Below are positions 36,613-44,346 of a DNA stretch of 64,000 nucleotides, one piece after another. Each line of letters starts with the position of its first letter. Within the stretch, counting starts at the first letter, position 1. Source of the stretch: Lutimonas zeaxanthinifaciens (GTDB lineage: Bacteria > Bacteroidota > Bacteroidia > Flavobacteriales > Flavobacteriaceae); assembly GCF_030503675.1 (NCBI RefSeq), contig NZ_CP129964.1, positions 2,790,001 through 2,854,000 on the forward strand. Direction: 5' to 3'. A model generated the notes under the pieces. It ran no database searches. It worked only from the letters and a program-made list of their open reading frames with translations, and was not told the origin of the DNA. A program made the translations under genes and the position numbers.

Positions 36613-37332
36613 ATGGAAGTAAAAAAGAACCCTAAAGCAAATCTAGAAAAACACAATAAGCAGTTCATGTTATTGGGTTTGGCACTGGCTCTGATCCTTA
36701 TCTATATAGGAATTGAGTGGAAAACATTTGAAAGAAACATAGCCGATCTAGGTATGGCTGATATCGAGGCTGAAGAAGAAATTGATATACCTATCACTGA
36801 AAGAATACAGGAAATTAAGCCACCACCTCCACCACCACCGGCTCCTGAAAAAATAGAAATCGTTGAGGACGAAGAGGATATAGAAGAAACTATTCTTGAA
36901 TCTACAGAAACTGATGAATCTGAAGCTGTTGAAGTGGAAGAAATTGAAGAAATTGTGGAAGAAGAAGAAGTGGTTGATGACGTTCCGTTTGCAATTATTG
37001 AAAACGTACCAACATATCCAGGTTGTAAAGGAAGCAATGATGAAAAGAAAAAATGTATGGTTGATAAAATCACCAAACATGTAAACAGAAAATACAATAC
37101 CGGTTTGGCGGGAGATTTAGGCCTAAGCCCCGGTAAAAAGAGAGTTTACGTTCAGTTTAAAATTGACAGAACTGGTAAAGTCACAGATGTTAGAGCAAGA
37201 GGACCACATGCACGTCTTGAAAAAGAAGCTATACGAGTTGTAAAGCTTTTACCTGACATGACACCAGGAAAACAACGTGGAAGACCTGTTGGGGTAAAAT
37301 ATACACTTCCGATTACTTTGGTTGTTGAATAA
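36613..37332 (+). CDS. TonB-family energy transducer, copy 1
   Basis: The 239-residue protein has one N-terminal transmembrane helix (FMLLGLALALILIYIGIEW, about 18-36), a Pro-rich segment (KPPPPPPPAPEKIEI), and an acidic Glu-rich stretch (about 85-122). The C-terminal TonB domain is at about 135-239. The Bacteroidota-type Cys pair (YPGCKGSNDEKKKCM) opens that domain, and it ends with VKYTLPITLVVE. It should transmit proton-motive force to an outer-membrane receptor. No ExbB/ExbD genes or receptor are adjacent. It is followed by a strong terminator and then a close paralogue. Confidence 0.9.
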   Translation: MEVKKNPKANLEKHNKQFMLLGLALALILIYIGIEWKTFERNIADLGMADIEAEEEIDIPITERIQEIKPPPPPPPAPEKIEIVEDEEDIEETILESTETDESEAVEVEEIEEIVEEEEVVDDVPFAIIENVPTYPGCKGSNDEKKKCMVDKITKHVNRKYNTGLAGDLGLSPGKKRVYVQFKIDRTGKVTDVRARGPHARLEKEAIRVVKLLPDMTPGKQRGRPVGVKYTLPITLVVE

Positions 37333-37354
37333 TCCTCTTAAAATTTTTAGGAAG

Positions 37355-37385
37355 AGCCATCTCATATGAGATGGCTTTTTTTGTT
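37355..37385 (+). terminator. intrinsic terminator after the first TonB gene
   Basis: AGCCATCTCAT / ATGAGATGGCT is an uninterrupted 22-nt perfect palindrome (37355-37376), followed by a T-rich tract. It ends the first TonB gene and isolates the second. Confidence 0.85.
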
Positions 37386-37478
37386 TTATGTGAAATCAAA
37401 AGACAGCAAAGTATTAGTTGTTTAGACTTTTTTTAAAAGGGGAAAAGCCGATCAATTTATCTTGTCACTAGCTTAAAC

Positions 37479-37492
37479 ATGACAAATGTCAT
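37479..37492. promoter_or_regulatory. perfect Crp/Fnr-like palindrome upstream of the second TonB gene
   Basis: ATGACAAATGTCAT is a perfect 14-bp palindrome of TGAC-N4-GTCA type, 56 nt before the ATG at 37548. It differs by only one base from the actA promoter site read in the same direction. A weak promoter (TTG 37501-37503 and TACTTTAC at 37525) follows, at a different distance from that at actA and coxB, so activation by the same protein is uncertain. Confidence 0.45.
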
Positions 37493-37547
37493 ATTTTTTT
37501 TTGCCTTAATTCCTTAACTTCAAATACTTTACAAAATTCCTTGGATC

Positions 37548-38276
37548 ATGAAAGCAAAAAAAAACAAGAATGCCAGGTTATCTCCGTACAGAAAACTTTT
37601 TTTTCAGCTTGGATTGGTTTTAACTCTAATGCTGATTTACACCGCACTTGAATGGAAAACCGTTGATCGTTATGTATCTGATCTTGACCAGGTGGATATT
37701 CAAAATGAAGAACTTATCGAAATACCGGTAACACAAAGAATCCTCGAAGTGAAACCTCCTCCGCCACCACCTCCGGCTCCTGAGAAAATAGAAATTGTAA
37801 AGGATCAGGAAGATATAGAAGAAACCGTTCTGGAATCGACTGAAACAGATGAATCTGAATTTGTTGAGGTAACGGAATACGAAAATATTGAAGAAATTAT
37901 CGAGGATGAAGAAATGGAAAAAGACATACCTTTCGCAATCATTGAGGAAGCCCCGATATACCCCGGCTGTAAAGGAACTAAAGAAGAACAACGTAAATGT
38001 CTTCAGGATAAAATCAATAAACATGTTCTTAAAAACTTCAATTGCGAACTTGCACAGGAACTTGGACTGACTCCTGGAAAGAAAAAAGTCTATGTTCAAT
38101 TCAGAATTGATAAAACAGGTGATATTGTGAACATCAGAGCAAGAGGCCCGCATTCGAGACTGGAAAAAGAAGCGGTACGGGTTGTTGATATGTTGCCTAC
38201 CATGGTCCCCGGAAAACAAAGAACCAAACCTGTTGGCGTATCGTATACACTTCCAATCACCTTTGTGGTCTTATAA
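37548..38276 (+). CDS. TonB-family energy transducer, copy 2
   Basis: The 242-residue protein is collinear with the TonB copy upstream: an N-terminal helix (FFQLGLVLTLMLIYTALEW), the same Pro-rich segment KPPPPPPPAPEKIEIV, the same acidic ESTETDESE stretch, the PGCKGTKEEQRKC pair and a C-terminal TonB domain ending VSYTLPITFVVL. The two share long identical stretches, so they arose by tandem duplication. The gene has its own promoter region with a Crp/Fnr-like palindrome and its own terminator, suggesting separate regulation. Which outer-membrane receptor it serves cannot be read here. Confidence 0.9.
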   Translation: MKAKKNKNARLSPYRKLFFQLGLVLTLMLIYTALEWKTVDRYVSDLDQVDIQNEELIEIPVTQRILEVKPPPPPPPAPEKIEIVKDQEDIEETVLESTETDESEFVEVTEYENIEEIIEDEEMEKDIPFAIIEEAPIYPGCKGTKEEQRKCLQDKINKHVLKNFNCELAQELGLTPGKKKVYVQFRIDKTGDIVNIRARGPHSRLEKEAVRVVDMLPTMVPGKQRTKPVGVSYTLPITFVVL

Positions 38277-38291
38277 GCCATATCTGCACTG

Positions 38292-38318
38292 AAACCATCT
38301 CCATCCGGCAGATGGTTT
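38292..38318 (+). terminator. intrinsic terminator after the second TonB gene
   Basis: A 9-bp stem AAACCATCT / AGATGGTTT with a 9-nt loop is followed by TTCATTT. It lies 15 nt past the stop. Confidence 0.65.
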
Positions 38319-38357
38319 TCATTTAAATTTGTAAATTTGATTTTCTAATCGAAATGA

Positions 38358-39254
38358 ATGAGTCCAAATTTAAATAACCTGCCATCCTACGATACTGTAG
38401 GAGTAATGGAACGTGTTGATAGATTTTGCAAAAGAAGTATCAAAAAAAGCTCAAAGGTCGAGGGACTAAAACTTGCCCTCAGTATGATCGATCTCACTAC
38501 TCTTGAAGGAAAAGATACCCCGGGAAAAGTAAAACAGTTATGCTACAAGGCCTTGCACCTCCACGATTCATTAAAAGATATTCCTTCTGTTGCGGCAGTT
38601 TGTGTTTATCCCACTTATGTGAAAATTGCAAAAAAGGAGCTTGAAGGATCCGGAATTCAGGTTGCCTCGGTTGCCACTGCCTTTCCAAGTGGCCAATCCA
38701 GTAGAAATACCAAGATAACAGATACACTTTTTGCTGTTGAGCAAGGTGCTGATGAAATAGACATGGTTATCTCGAGAGGAGAATTTCTTGCAGGTGAATA
38801 TGACTTTGTTTATGATGAGATTGCAGCCGTTAAGGAAGCCTGTGGTCAAGCTCATTTAAAAGTAATTCTGGAAACCGGAGAACTGGATACCCTGGATAAT
38901 GTGAGGAAAGCGAGCGAAATTGCCATGTATGCCGGAGCCGATTTTATTAAAACCTCAACGGGAAAGATTCAGCCTGCTGCCACCATGCCGGTAACCTATG
39001 TGATGCTGGATGCCATAAAGGATTACTATTTGAAGACAGGTAAAATGATAGGAATGAAACCAGCCGGAGGAATATCCACCTCCAAGATTGCCTTACAGTA
39101 CCTAGTCATGCTCAACGAGGTTTTAGGTGAAAAGTGGATGAATAAAACTTATTTTAGATTCGGAGCAAGTAGTTTAGCGAATGACATATTGATGCAACTG
39201 GTCAAAGCGGAAACAGGATATTACCAGTCTTCAAATTATTTTTCAAAAGATTAG
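38358..39254 (+). CDS. deoC: deoxyribose-phosphate aldolase
   Basis: DeoC splits 2-deoxyribose-5-phosphate into glyceraldehyde-3-phosphate and acetaldehyde. The Schiff-base lysine is Lys198 in GADFIKTSTGK, and the partner lysine is Lys234 in GMKPAGGIST. LSMIDLTTLEG and TAFPSGQSS are further class I aldolase landmarks. The 298-residue length includes an N-terminal extension of about 35 residues over E. coli DeoC. The next gene begins 4 nt after the stop, so the acetaldehyde or a deoxyribose-derived aldehyde is probably handled by the downstream dehydrogenase pair. Confidence 0.93.
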   Translation: MSPNLNNLPSYDTVGVMERVDRFCKRSIKKSSKVEGLKLALSMIDLTTLEGKDTPGKVKQLCYKALHLHDSLKDIPSVAAVCVYPTYVKIAKKELEGSGIQVASVATAFPSGQSSRNTKITDTLFAVEQGADEIDMVISRGEFLAGEYDFVYDEIAAVKEACGQAHLKVILETGELDTLDNVRKASEIAMYAGADFIKTSTGKIQPAATMPVTYVMLDAIKDYYLKTGKMIGMKPAGGISTSKIALQYLVMLNEVLGEKWMNKTYFRFGASSLANDILMQLVKAETGYYQSSNYFSKD

Positions 39255-39258
39255 TCTT

Positions 39259-40725
39259 ATGACAAAAACAACCGAAAATGAGGTTTTTAAGGCCTCCTGG
39301 AGTTACGATGCTGCTCCTGAAAGTACCGACCATATCCAAATTAAAGAAAAATACGACCTCTTTATCAATGGCAAATTTGTTACCCCTGAAAAAGGAAGGT
39401 ATTTTAAAACAATCAATCCTGCCAATAATAAAACCCTTTCAACCGTAGCGGAAGCATCCTCTGAAGATGTTGATAAAGCGGTTAACTCGGCCGGAAAGGC
39501 CTTTAAAAAGTGGTCAGCCTTATCAGGAAAAGAAAGAGGAAAATATATTTTTCGAATTGCCCGCCTGATACAGGAAAGAGCGCGTGAATTTGCGGTGATC
39601 GAAAGTCTTGATGGTGGAAAACCGATCAGAGAATCAAGGGATATCGACATTCCTCTTGCGGCGAATCACTTTTTTTATTACGCGGGTTGGGCCGATAAAC
39701 TTTCCTATGCTTTTCCCAACAGAGATGTAAAACCTATGGGAGTAGCCGGACAGATCATCCCCTGGAACTTCCCTTTGTTGATGGCAGCCTGGAAAATTGC
39801 CCCTGCACTGGCTACAGGAAATACTGTAGTCCTAAAACCTGCGGAGACTACCCCTTTAACGGCTTTAAAACTAGCTGAAATTATTCAGGAAAGTGGTCTT
39901 CCTGAGGGAGTTGTAAATATTATTACCGGTGCGGGTGAAACCGGGGCCGCAATAGTGAACCATCCTAAAATTGATAAAATAGCCTTTACCGGGTCAACAG
40001 CCGTAGGCAAATACATCCAAAAAGCCATTGCGGGTACTTCAAAAAAACTTACGCTTGAACTAGGCGGAAAGGGAGCAAATATTATATTTGATGATGCAGC
40101 CATAGATCAGGCGGTTGAGGGCATTATCAACGCGATATTCTTTAATCAGGGACATGTTTGCTGTGCCGGTTCCCGATTATTTGTTCAGGAATCTGTTGCC
40201 AGGGTTGTTCTTGAAAAATTAAAAAGTCGAATGAATACCCTAATACTCGGAGATCCCCTGGACAAAAATACCGATATCGGAGCCGTGAATTCCGAAAAAC
40301 AACTTAAAACCATTCAAAATTATATAAAAATTGGTTTAGAAGAAGGAGGAGAAATCTATCAGGTAAAATGCGATATTCCTTCTAAAGGAAACTGGTGTGC
40401 CCCGACATTATTTGTCAATGTTTCTCAATCTCACAGAATAGTTCAGGAGGAAATATTTGGCCCTGTACTGGCCATTCAAACTTTTAGAACAATTGACGAA
40501 GTAATTGAAAAGGCAAACAATACTCCTTTTGGACTATCTGCCGGTGTATGGACCGAAAAAGGGTCAAAAATATTTTATTTAAGCCAAAAACTTAAAGCCG
40601 GAGTGGTTTGGGCCAATACCTATAATAAATTTGATGCCACCTCTCCCTTTGGAGGTTACAAAGAAAGTGGATTTGGCCGTGAAGGAGGGCTTCACGGATT
40701 AAAACCTTATGTAAAATTTCAATGA
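39259..40725 (+). CDS. aldehyde dehydrogenase, catalytic half of an ALDH16-like pair
   Basis: The 488-residue NAD(P)-dependent aldehyde dehydrogenase has an intact active site. Glu267 is in LTLELGGKGAN, and the nucleophile Cys301 is in FNQGHVCCAGSR. The nucleotide region IIPWNFPLLMAAWKIAPALATGN and FTGSTAVGKYIQ and the C-terminal SPFGGYKESGFGREGG are present. It lies 4 nt downstream of deoC and overlaps the next gene by 4 nt (ATGA). The pair deoC-ALDH suggests oxidation of acetaldehyde from deoxyribose breakdown. The substrate is inferred. Confidence 0.9.
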   Translation: MTKTTENEVFKASWSYDAAPESTDHIQIKEKYDLFINGKFVTPEKGRYFKTINPANNKTLSTVAEASSEDVDKAVNSAGKAFKKWSALSGKERGKYIFRIARLIQERAREFAVIESLDGGKPIRESRDIDIPLAANHFFYYAGWADKLSYAFPNRDVKPMGVAGQIIPWNFPLLMAAWKIAPALATGNTVVLKPAETTPLTALKLAEIIQESGLPEGVVNIITGAGETGAAIVNHPKIDKIAFTGSTAVGKYIQKAIAGTSKKLTLELGGKGANIIFDDAAIDQAVEGIINAIFFNQGHVCCAGSRLFVQESVARVVLEKLKSRMNTLILGDPLDKNTDIGAVNSEKQLKTIQNYIKIGLEEGGEIYQVKCDIPSKGNWCAPTLFVNVSQSHRIVQEEIFGPVLAIQTFRTIDEVIEKANNTPFGLSAGVWTEKGSKIFYLSQKLKAGVVWANTYNKFDATSPFGGYKESGFGREGGLHGLKPYVKFQ

Positions 40726-41588
40726 ATATGAGCAGATTAGACATCCATAAAACCTACAAATTGTACATAGGTGGTAAATTTCCGAGAACAGAGTCCGGAA
40801 GATATTATCCGGTCCATAACAATAAATCAAAACTAATTGCCAACATGTGTCTTTCATCCCGAAAAGACTTTCGAAATGCAGTTGTGGCAGCCAGAAAAGC
40901 ACAGACTTCATGGGCAGCTATGACAGCACTCAATAAAGGTCAGATCTTGTATAGAATTGCCGAAATGCTTGAAGGAAGAAAGGAACAGTTTGTGGAAGAA
41001 CTCCGTATCCAGGGGCAAAGTTCAAAAAAGGCAAGAGAAGAAGTGGAACAATCCATTGACCGGCTTGTATATTATGCAGGGTGGAGCGATAAATTTCAAC
41101 AGATTTTCAGCAGTGTCAATCCGGTATCCAGTGCTCACTTTAATTTTTCTTGTACTGAACCCATGGGGGTTTTGGCGGTAATTGCACCGGAGGATCAGGG
41201 TTTACTTGGATTGATCTCCGTAGTTGCACCGGCAATCCTTGGTGGAAATACAGTGGTTGTATTAGCAAGCCACTCAAATCCTTTAAGTGCGATTTCATTT
41301 GCTGAAGTTTTAAATTCCTCTGATGTACCAAATGGGGTTGTCAATATTCTTACGGGGGATAAAAATGAATTGATTTCTCATATGGCATCGCATATGGATG
41401 TAAACGCCATCATTTATAGTGGAAATGATGAAGAAGAAATTAAAAACCTCAGTGAGCTTGCCAGTGAAAACCTGAAAAGGATTGTGATTTATAAAAAACA
41501 GGACTGGTCAAATGACAAGAATCAAAGCCCCTATTTTATTGAAAAAACAATTGAAATAAAGACTACCTGGCATCCTGCAAAGATGTAA
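40722..41588 (+). CDS. ALDH-fold protein lacking the catalytic domain, partner of the upstream dehydrogenase
   Basis: The 288-residue product aligns with the N-terminal, nucleotide-binding half of aldehyde dehydrogenases: YKLYIGGKFPRTESGRYYPV, the block around TEPMGVLAVIAPEDQGLLGL, GGNTVVVLASHSNPLSA and PNGVVNILTGD. It stops before the catalytic Cys domain. The usual FTGSTxVG is replaced by YSGNDEEEI, and PWNF by PEDQ, so it cannot be an active dehydrogenase. This matches the non-catalytic second domain of ALDH16 proteins, here on a separate gene with a 4-nt start/stop overlap. An oligomerisation or structural role is likely. It looks intact rather than decayed. Confidence 0.78.
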   Translation: MNMSRLDIHKTYKLYIGGKFPRTESGRYYPVHNNKSKLIANMCLSSRKDFRNAVVAARKAQTSWAAMTALNKGQILYRIAEMLEGRKEQFVEELRIQGQSSKKAREEVEQSIDRLVYYAGWSDKFQQIFSSVNPVSSAHFNFSCTEPMGVLAVIAPEDQGLLGLISVVAPAILGGNTVVVLASHSNPLSAISFAEVLNSSDVPNGVVNILTGDKNELISHMASHMDVNAIIYSGNDEEEIKNLSELASENLKRIVIYKKQDWSNDKNQSPYFIEKTIEIKTTWHPAKM

Positions 41589-41609
41589 TGAAATAAATTG
41601 TTGAAGAAA

Positions 41610-42191
41610 ATGGAAAATAAAAATTTTTTCGCCCATGAAACGGCGGTGATTGATGAGCCATGCACAATTGGCAAAGGAACCAAAATATGGCATTTCAGCC
41701 ACATCATGTCCAATTGCAGCCTTGGAGAAAATTGTAATATTGGACAAAACGTGGTGGTTTCGCCCGATGTTCATTTAGGTAACAATGTTAAAGTCCAGAA
41801 CAATGTTTCCATTTACACGGGTGTGAATTGCGAAGATGATGTTTTTCTTGGGCCTTCTATGGTATTTACAAATGTGATGAACCCGAGAAGTGCGGTGAAC
41901 AGAAAAAGTGAGTACATGAAAACCACCGTGAGAAAAGGCGCCAGCATAGGTGCCAATGCTACTATTGTTTGTGGAAATGATATTGGAAAATACGCTTTTA
42001 TCGGAGCTGGCGCCGTTGTTGTAAAGGAAGTTAAACCCTATGCTTTGGTTGTGGGAAACCCTTCAAAACAGATTGGATGGATGAGCGAATATGGCCATCG
42101 CTTGAATTTTGATGACAAAGGATTTGCTACTTGCCCCGAAAGCCGGGAAAAATATCAATTAAAAAATGACCTTGTTCATAAAATAAATTAG
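41610..42191 (+). CDS. left-handed beta-helix N-acetyltransferase (WbpD/WlbB type)
   Basis: From the ATG at 41610 the product has 193 residues, made mostly of hexapeptide repeats: [53 protein letters not shown] and [17 protein letters not shown]. The [16 protein letters not shown] block is characteristic of UDP-2-acetamido-3-amino-2,3-dideoxyglucuronate N-acetyltransferases. These acetylate a 3-amino sugar for surface polysaccharide. No other sugar-pathway genes are adjacent. It is followed 56 bp later by the RemB-like outer-membrane gene, fitting a surface-polysaccharide theme. Confidence 0.85.
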   Translation: MENKNFFAHETAVIDEPCTIGKGTKIWHFSHIMSNCSLGENCNIGQNVVVSPDVHLGNNVKVQNNVSIYTGVNCEDDVFLGPSMVFTNVMNPRSAVNRKSEYMKTTVRKGASIGANATIVCGNDIGKYAFIGAGAVVVKEVKPYALVVGNPSKQIGWMSEYGHRLNFDDKGFATCPESREKYQLKNDLVHKIN

Positions 42192-42247
42192 ATTTGCAAC
42201 GTTAACTTAGTACCTAACTAACGGCATCGTTCCAATGTAGCTTTTTT

Positions 42248-44302
42248 ATGAAAAATTTTATTTTACTTTTTTCTTTATTGATCATCACTTCTTTTTCGGC
42301 ACAGGCACAATTGTCAAAGCCACCTGTCTATGTAGGTTGTGACGATGTTCAGATCGACGACTTAAATGGCTGTTTTAGCGAAAAGTTGAAGGCTGATGTG
42401 ATCAGTGAGTTCAAAGTACCTGAAAATGTTGAAAAAGAAGGTTTTAAAGGAACCGTTAATGCCATTTTTCTTGTTACCAAAGAAGGTGAGTTTGAAGTCC
42501 TTTATGTCAATTCTGTTTATCCTGAACTGGAAGAGGAAGTTAAAAGAGTTTTTCAAACCCTTCCAAAAATTCAACCCGCTACTTTTAACGGGAGGCCCAT
42601 AGATGAACGTTATCAGTTCCCCATTGCCATTCCGCTAAGTGACAATACAAAAAAGGTGGTAGTCGTTGAGGACAAAAAGGATATTGAACAGGAAATTCCA
42701 AATCTTGAAAACACTCTTTTCCCTGAATTCCAGAGTGAACTGAACATTCCATTTGTACATCAGGAATACGATGATATCATTTATCACCTGAACAAAAGTG
42801 AAAACACCCATACTTCATCAAAACCCTATTTGTTCAATGAAGTAAAACCCTATATCGACCTTGAAGCCAAAAGGACGAAAATGTTGAAGAAAAGAGAAAC
42901 CTGGGGAGGAAGAAAATTACATAATGAACACCTTGCCCTTGTGAAAGGAAAGGATTTTTGGTTTACCCTGAATCCTGTATTTGACCTTCAGCTTGGTAAA
43001 GACAACTCGGACGTTGATTATACCTACAATAACACAAGAGGCCTGCAGATCCAGGGCTCAATCGGCAAAAAATTCAGTTTCTCGACTTCCTTTTATGAAA
43101 GCCAGGGACGATTTGCAGATTATGTGAATGATTATGCTAAAGTAAGAACTCCACCGGAAAGTTATGGAGTTGTGCCTGGAAGAGGTCGGGCCAAGAAATT
43201 TAAAGAAGATTCTTTTGATTACCCTGTGGCAGAGGCTTATTTGAGTTTTACGCCGAGCAAATTTTTTAATTTTCAGTTTGGGAACGGAAAGAACTTTATT
43301 GGTGATGGCTATCGTTCATTTTTCTTATCGGATGTAGCCTCTCCCTACCCTTTTTTAAAGATCAGCACCACCTTTTGGAAGATCAAATATACCAATTTAT
43401 GGATGTGGATGGATGACGTTAGACCATCGGCTGTAACCAATGACTCAAATTTTAGAAAATATGTGGCTATGCACCATTTGAGTTGGAACGTGACCAAACG
43501 ATTCAATATCGGATTGTTTGAATCTGTGATTACCAACGAAGAGAGTAGCCCGAATGGATTCGATATCTCGTTTTTTAATCCCATTATATTTTATCGAGCT
43601 GTTGAATTTAACAGGGGTTCGAGATCCGGTAACGCAAATATTGGGCTCAATATGAAGTACAGGATCAAAGACAATATCTCAGTTTACACCCAGTTCCTGA
43701 TCGATGAAATGACCACCAGCAGGGTATTTGACGGAACAGGGTATTGGGGTAATAAATTTGCTTTTCAACTTGGTGGAAAGTATTATAATGCCTTTAAAGT
43801 TGACGGATTAATGCTACAGGGGGAGTTTAACTGGGTAAGGCCCTATACATATGCTCACGGAGACACCAAACTGAACTCAGGTCATTATAACCAGCCACTG
43901 GCTCATTTATGGGGAGGAAACTTCTATGAAGTGATTGGAATTGCGCGTTATTCCAAAGAACGCTGGTTTGGAAACGCCAAACTTATCGCAGGTAAGAAAG
44001 GTTTTGATTTTGTTTCAGAAGGAGAGGATACAAATTATGGTGGTGATATCTGGAGATCTTATGATGAAAGAGTTGGAGATGAGGGTAACGAAGTTGGACA
44101 GGGAAATTCTACGAATATCTTTATAGCTGACTTTCAGGGAGGCTATGTGCTTAATCCGGTCACAAACCTTCAGATTTTTGGAGGGGTAACCTTTAGGAAT
44201 TTCTCTCCTGATGAATCGGGGGATGTGATTTCAGAAAACAACACAACCTGGTTTACTATTGGATTAAGATCAAGCCTGTTTAACTGGTATTTTGACAATT
44301 AG
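42248..44302 (+). CDS. remB: RemB-like outer-membrane protein with N-terminal TonB-CTD-like domain
   Basis: The 684-residue protein has a signal peptide (ILLFSLLIITSFSAQAQ). A domain at about 25-132 resembles a TonB C-terminal domain: a Cys pair (YVGCDDVQIDDLNGCF), GFKGTVNAIFLVTKEGEFEV and a terminal RYQFPIAIPL. The rest is Tyr/Trp/Phe-rich beta strands ending SSLFNWYFDN, like Wzi-type capsule-assembly barrels (QFGNGKNFIGDGYRSFFLSD). This arrangement fits RemB, a surface-motility protein in Flavobacterium. The symbol rests on recall of that family, not on a search. It follows a sugar N-acetyltransferase gene and is convergent with the DUF5686 gene. Confidence 0.65.
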   Translation: MKNFILLFSLLIITSFSAQAQLSKPPVYVGCDDVQIDDLNGCFSEKLKADVISEFKVPENVEKEGFKGTVNAIFLVTKEGEFEVLYVNSVYPELEEEVKRVFQTLPKIQPATFNGRPIDERYQFPIAIPLSDNTKKVVVVEDKKDIEQEIPNLENTLFPEFQSELNIPFVHQEYDDIIYHLNKSENTHTSSKPYLFNEVKPYIDLEAKRTKMLKKRETWGGRKLHNEHLALVKGKDFWFTLNPVFDLQLGKDNSDVDYTYNNTRGLQIQGSIGKKFSFSTSFYESQGRFADYVNDYAKVRTPPESYGVVPGRGRAKKFKEDSFDYPVAEAYLSFTPSKFFNFQFGNGKNFIGDGYRSFFLSDVASPYPFLKISTTFWKIKYTNLWMWMDDVRPSAVTNDSNFRKYVAMHHLSWNVTKRFNIGLFESVITNEESSPNGFDISFFNPIIFYRAVEFNRGSRSGNANIGLNMKYRIKDNISVYTQFLIDEMTTSRVFDGTGYWGNKFAFQLGGKYYNAFKVDGLMLQGEFNWVRPYTYAHGDTKLNSGHYNQPLAHLWGGNFYEVIGIARYSKERWFGNAKLIAGKKGFDFVSEGEDTNYGGDIWRSYDERVGDEGNEVGQGNSTNIFIADFQGGYVLNPVTNLQIFGGVTFRNFSPDESGDVISENNTTWFTIGLRSSLFNWYFDN

Positions 44303-44346
44303 TCATAATTCCTTTGATGTAAAAAAGAAAATCGAGGTCTTACCAA

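Noticed and set aside
36702-37097. Ser-rich minus-strand ORFs opposite the TonB genes
   Set aside because: They are mirror images of the Glu- and Pro-rich TonB coding sequence (poly-Gly and poly-Ser shadows) with no independent support.
40722-41588. Second aldehyde dehydrogenase as a decaying pseudogene
   Set aside because: The frame is intact, the start overlaps the upstream stop by 4 nt, and the length and losses match the non-catalytic domain of ALDH16.
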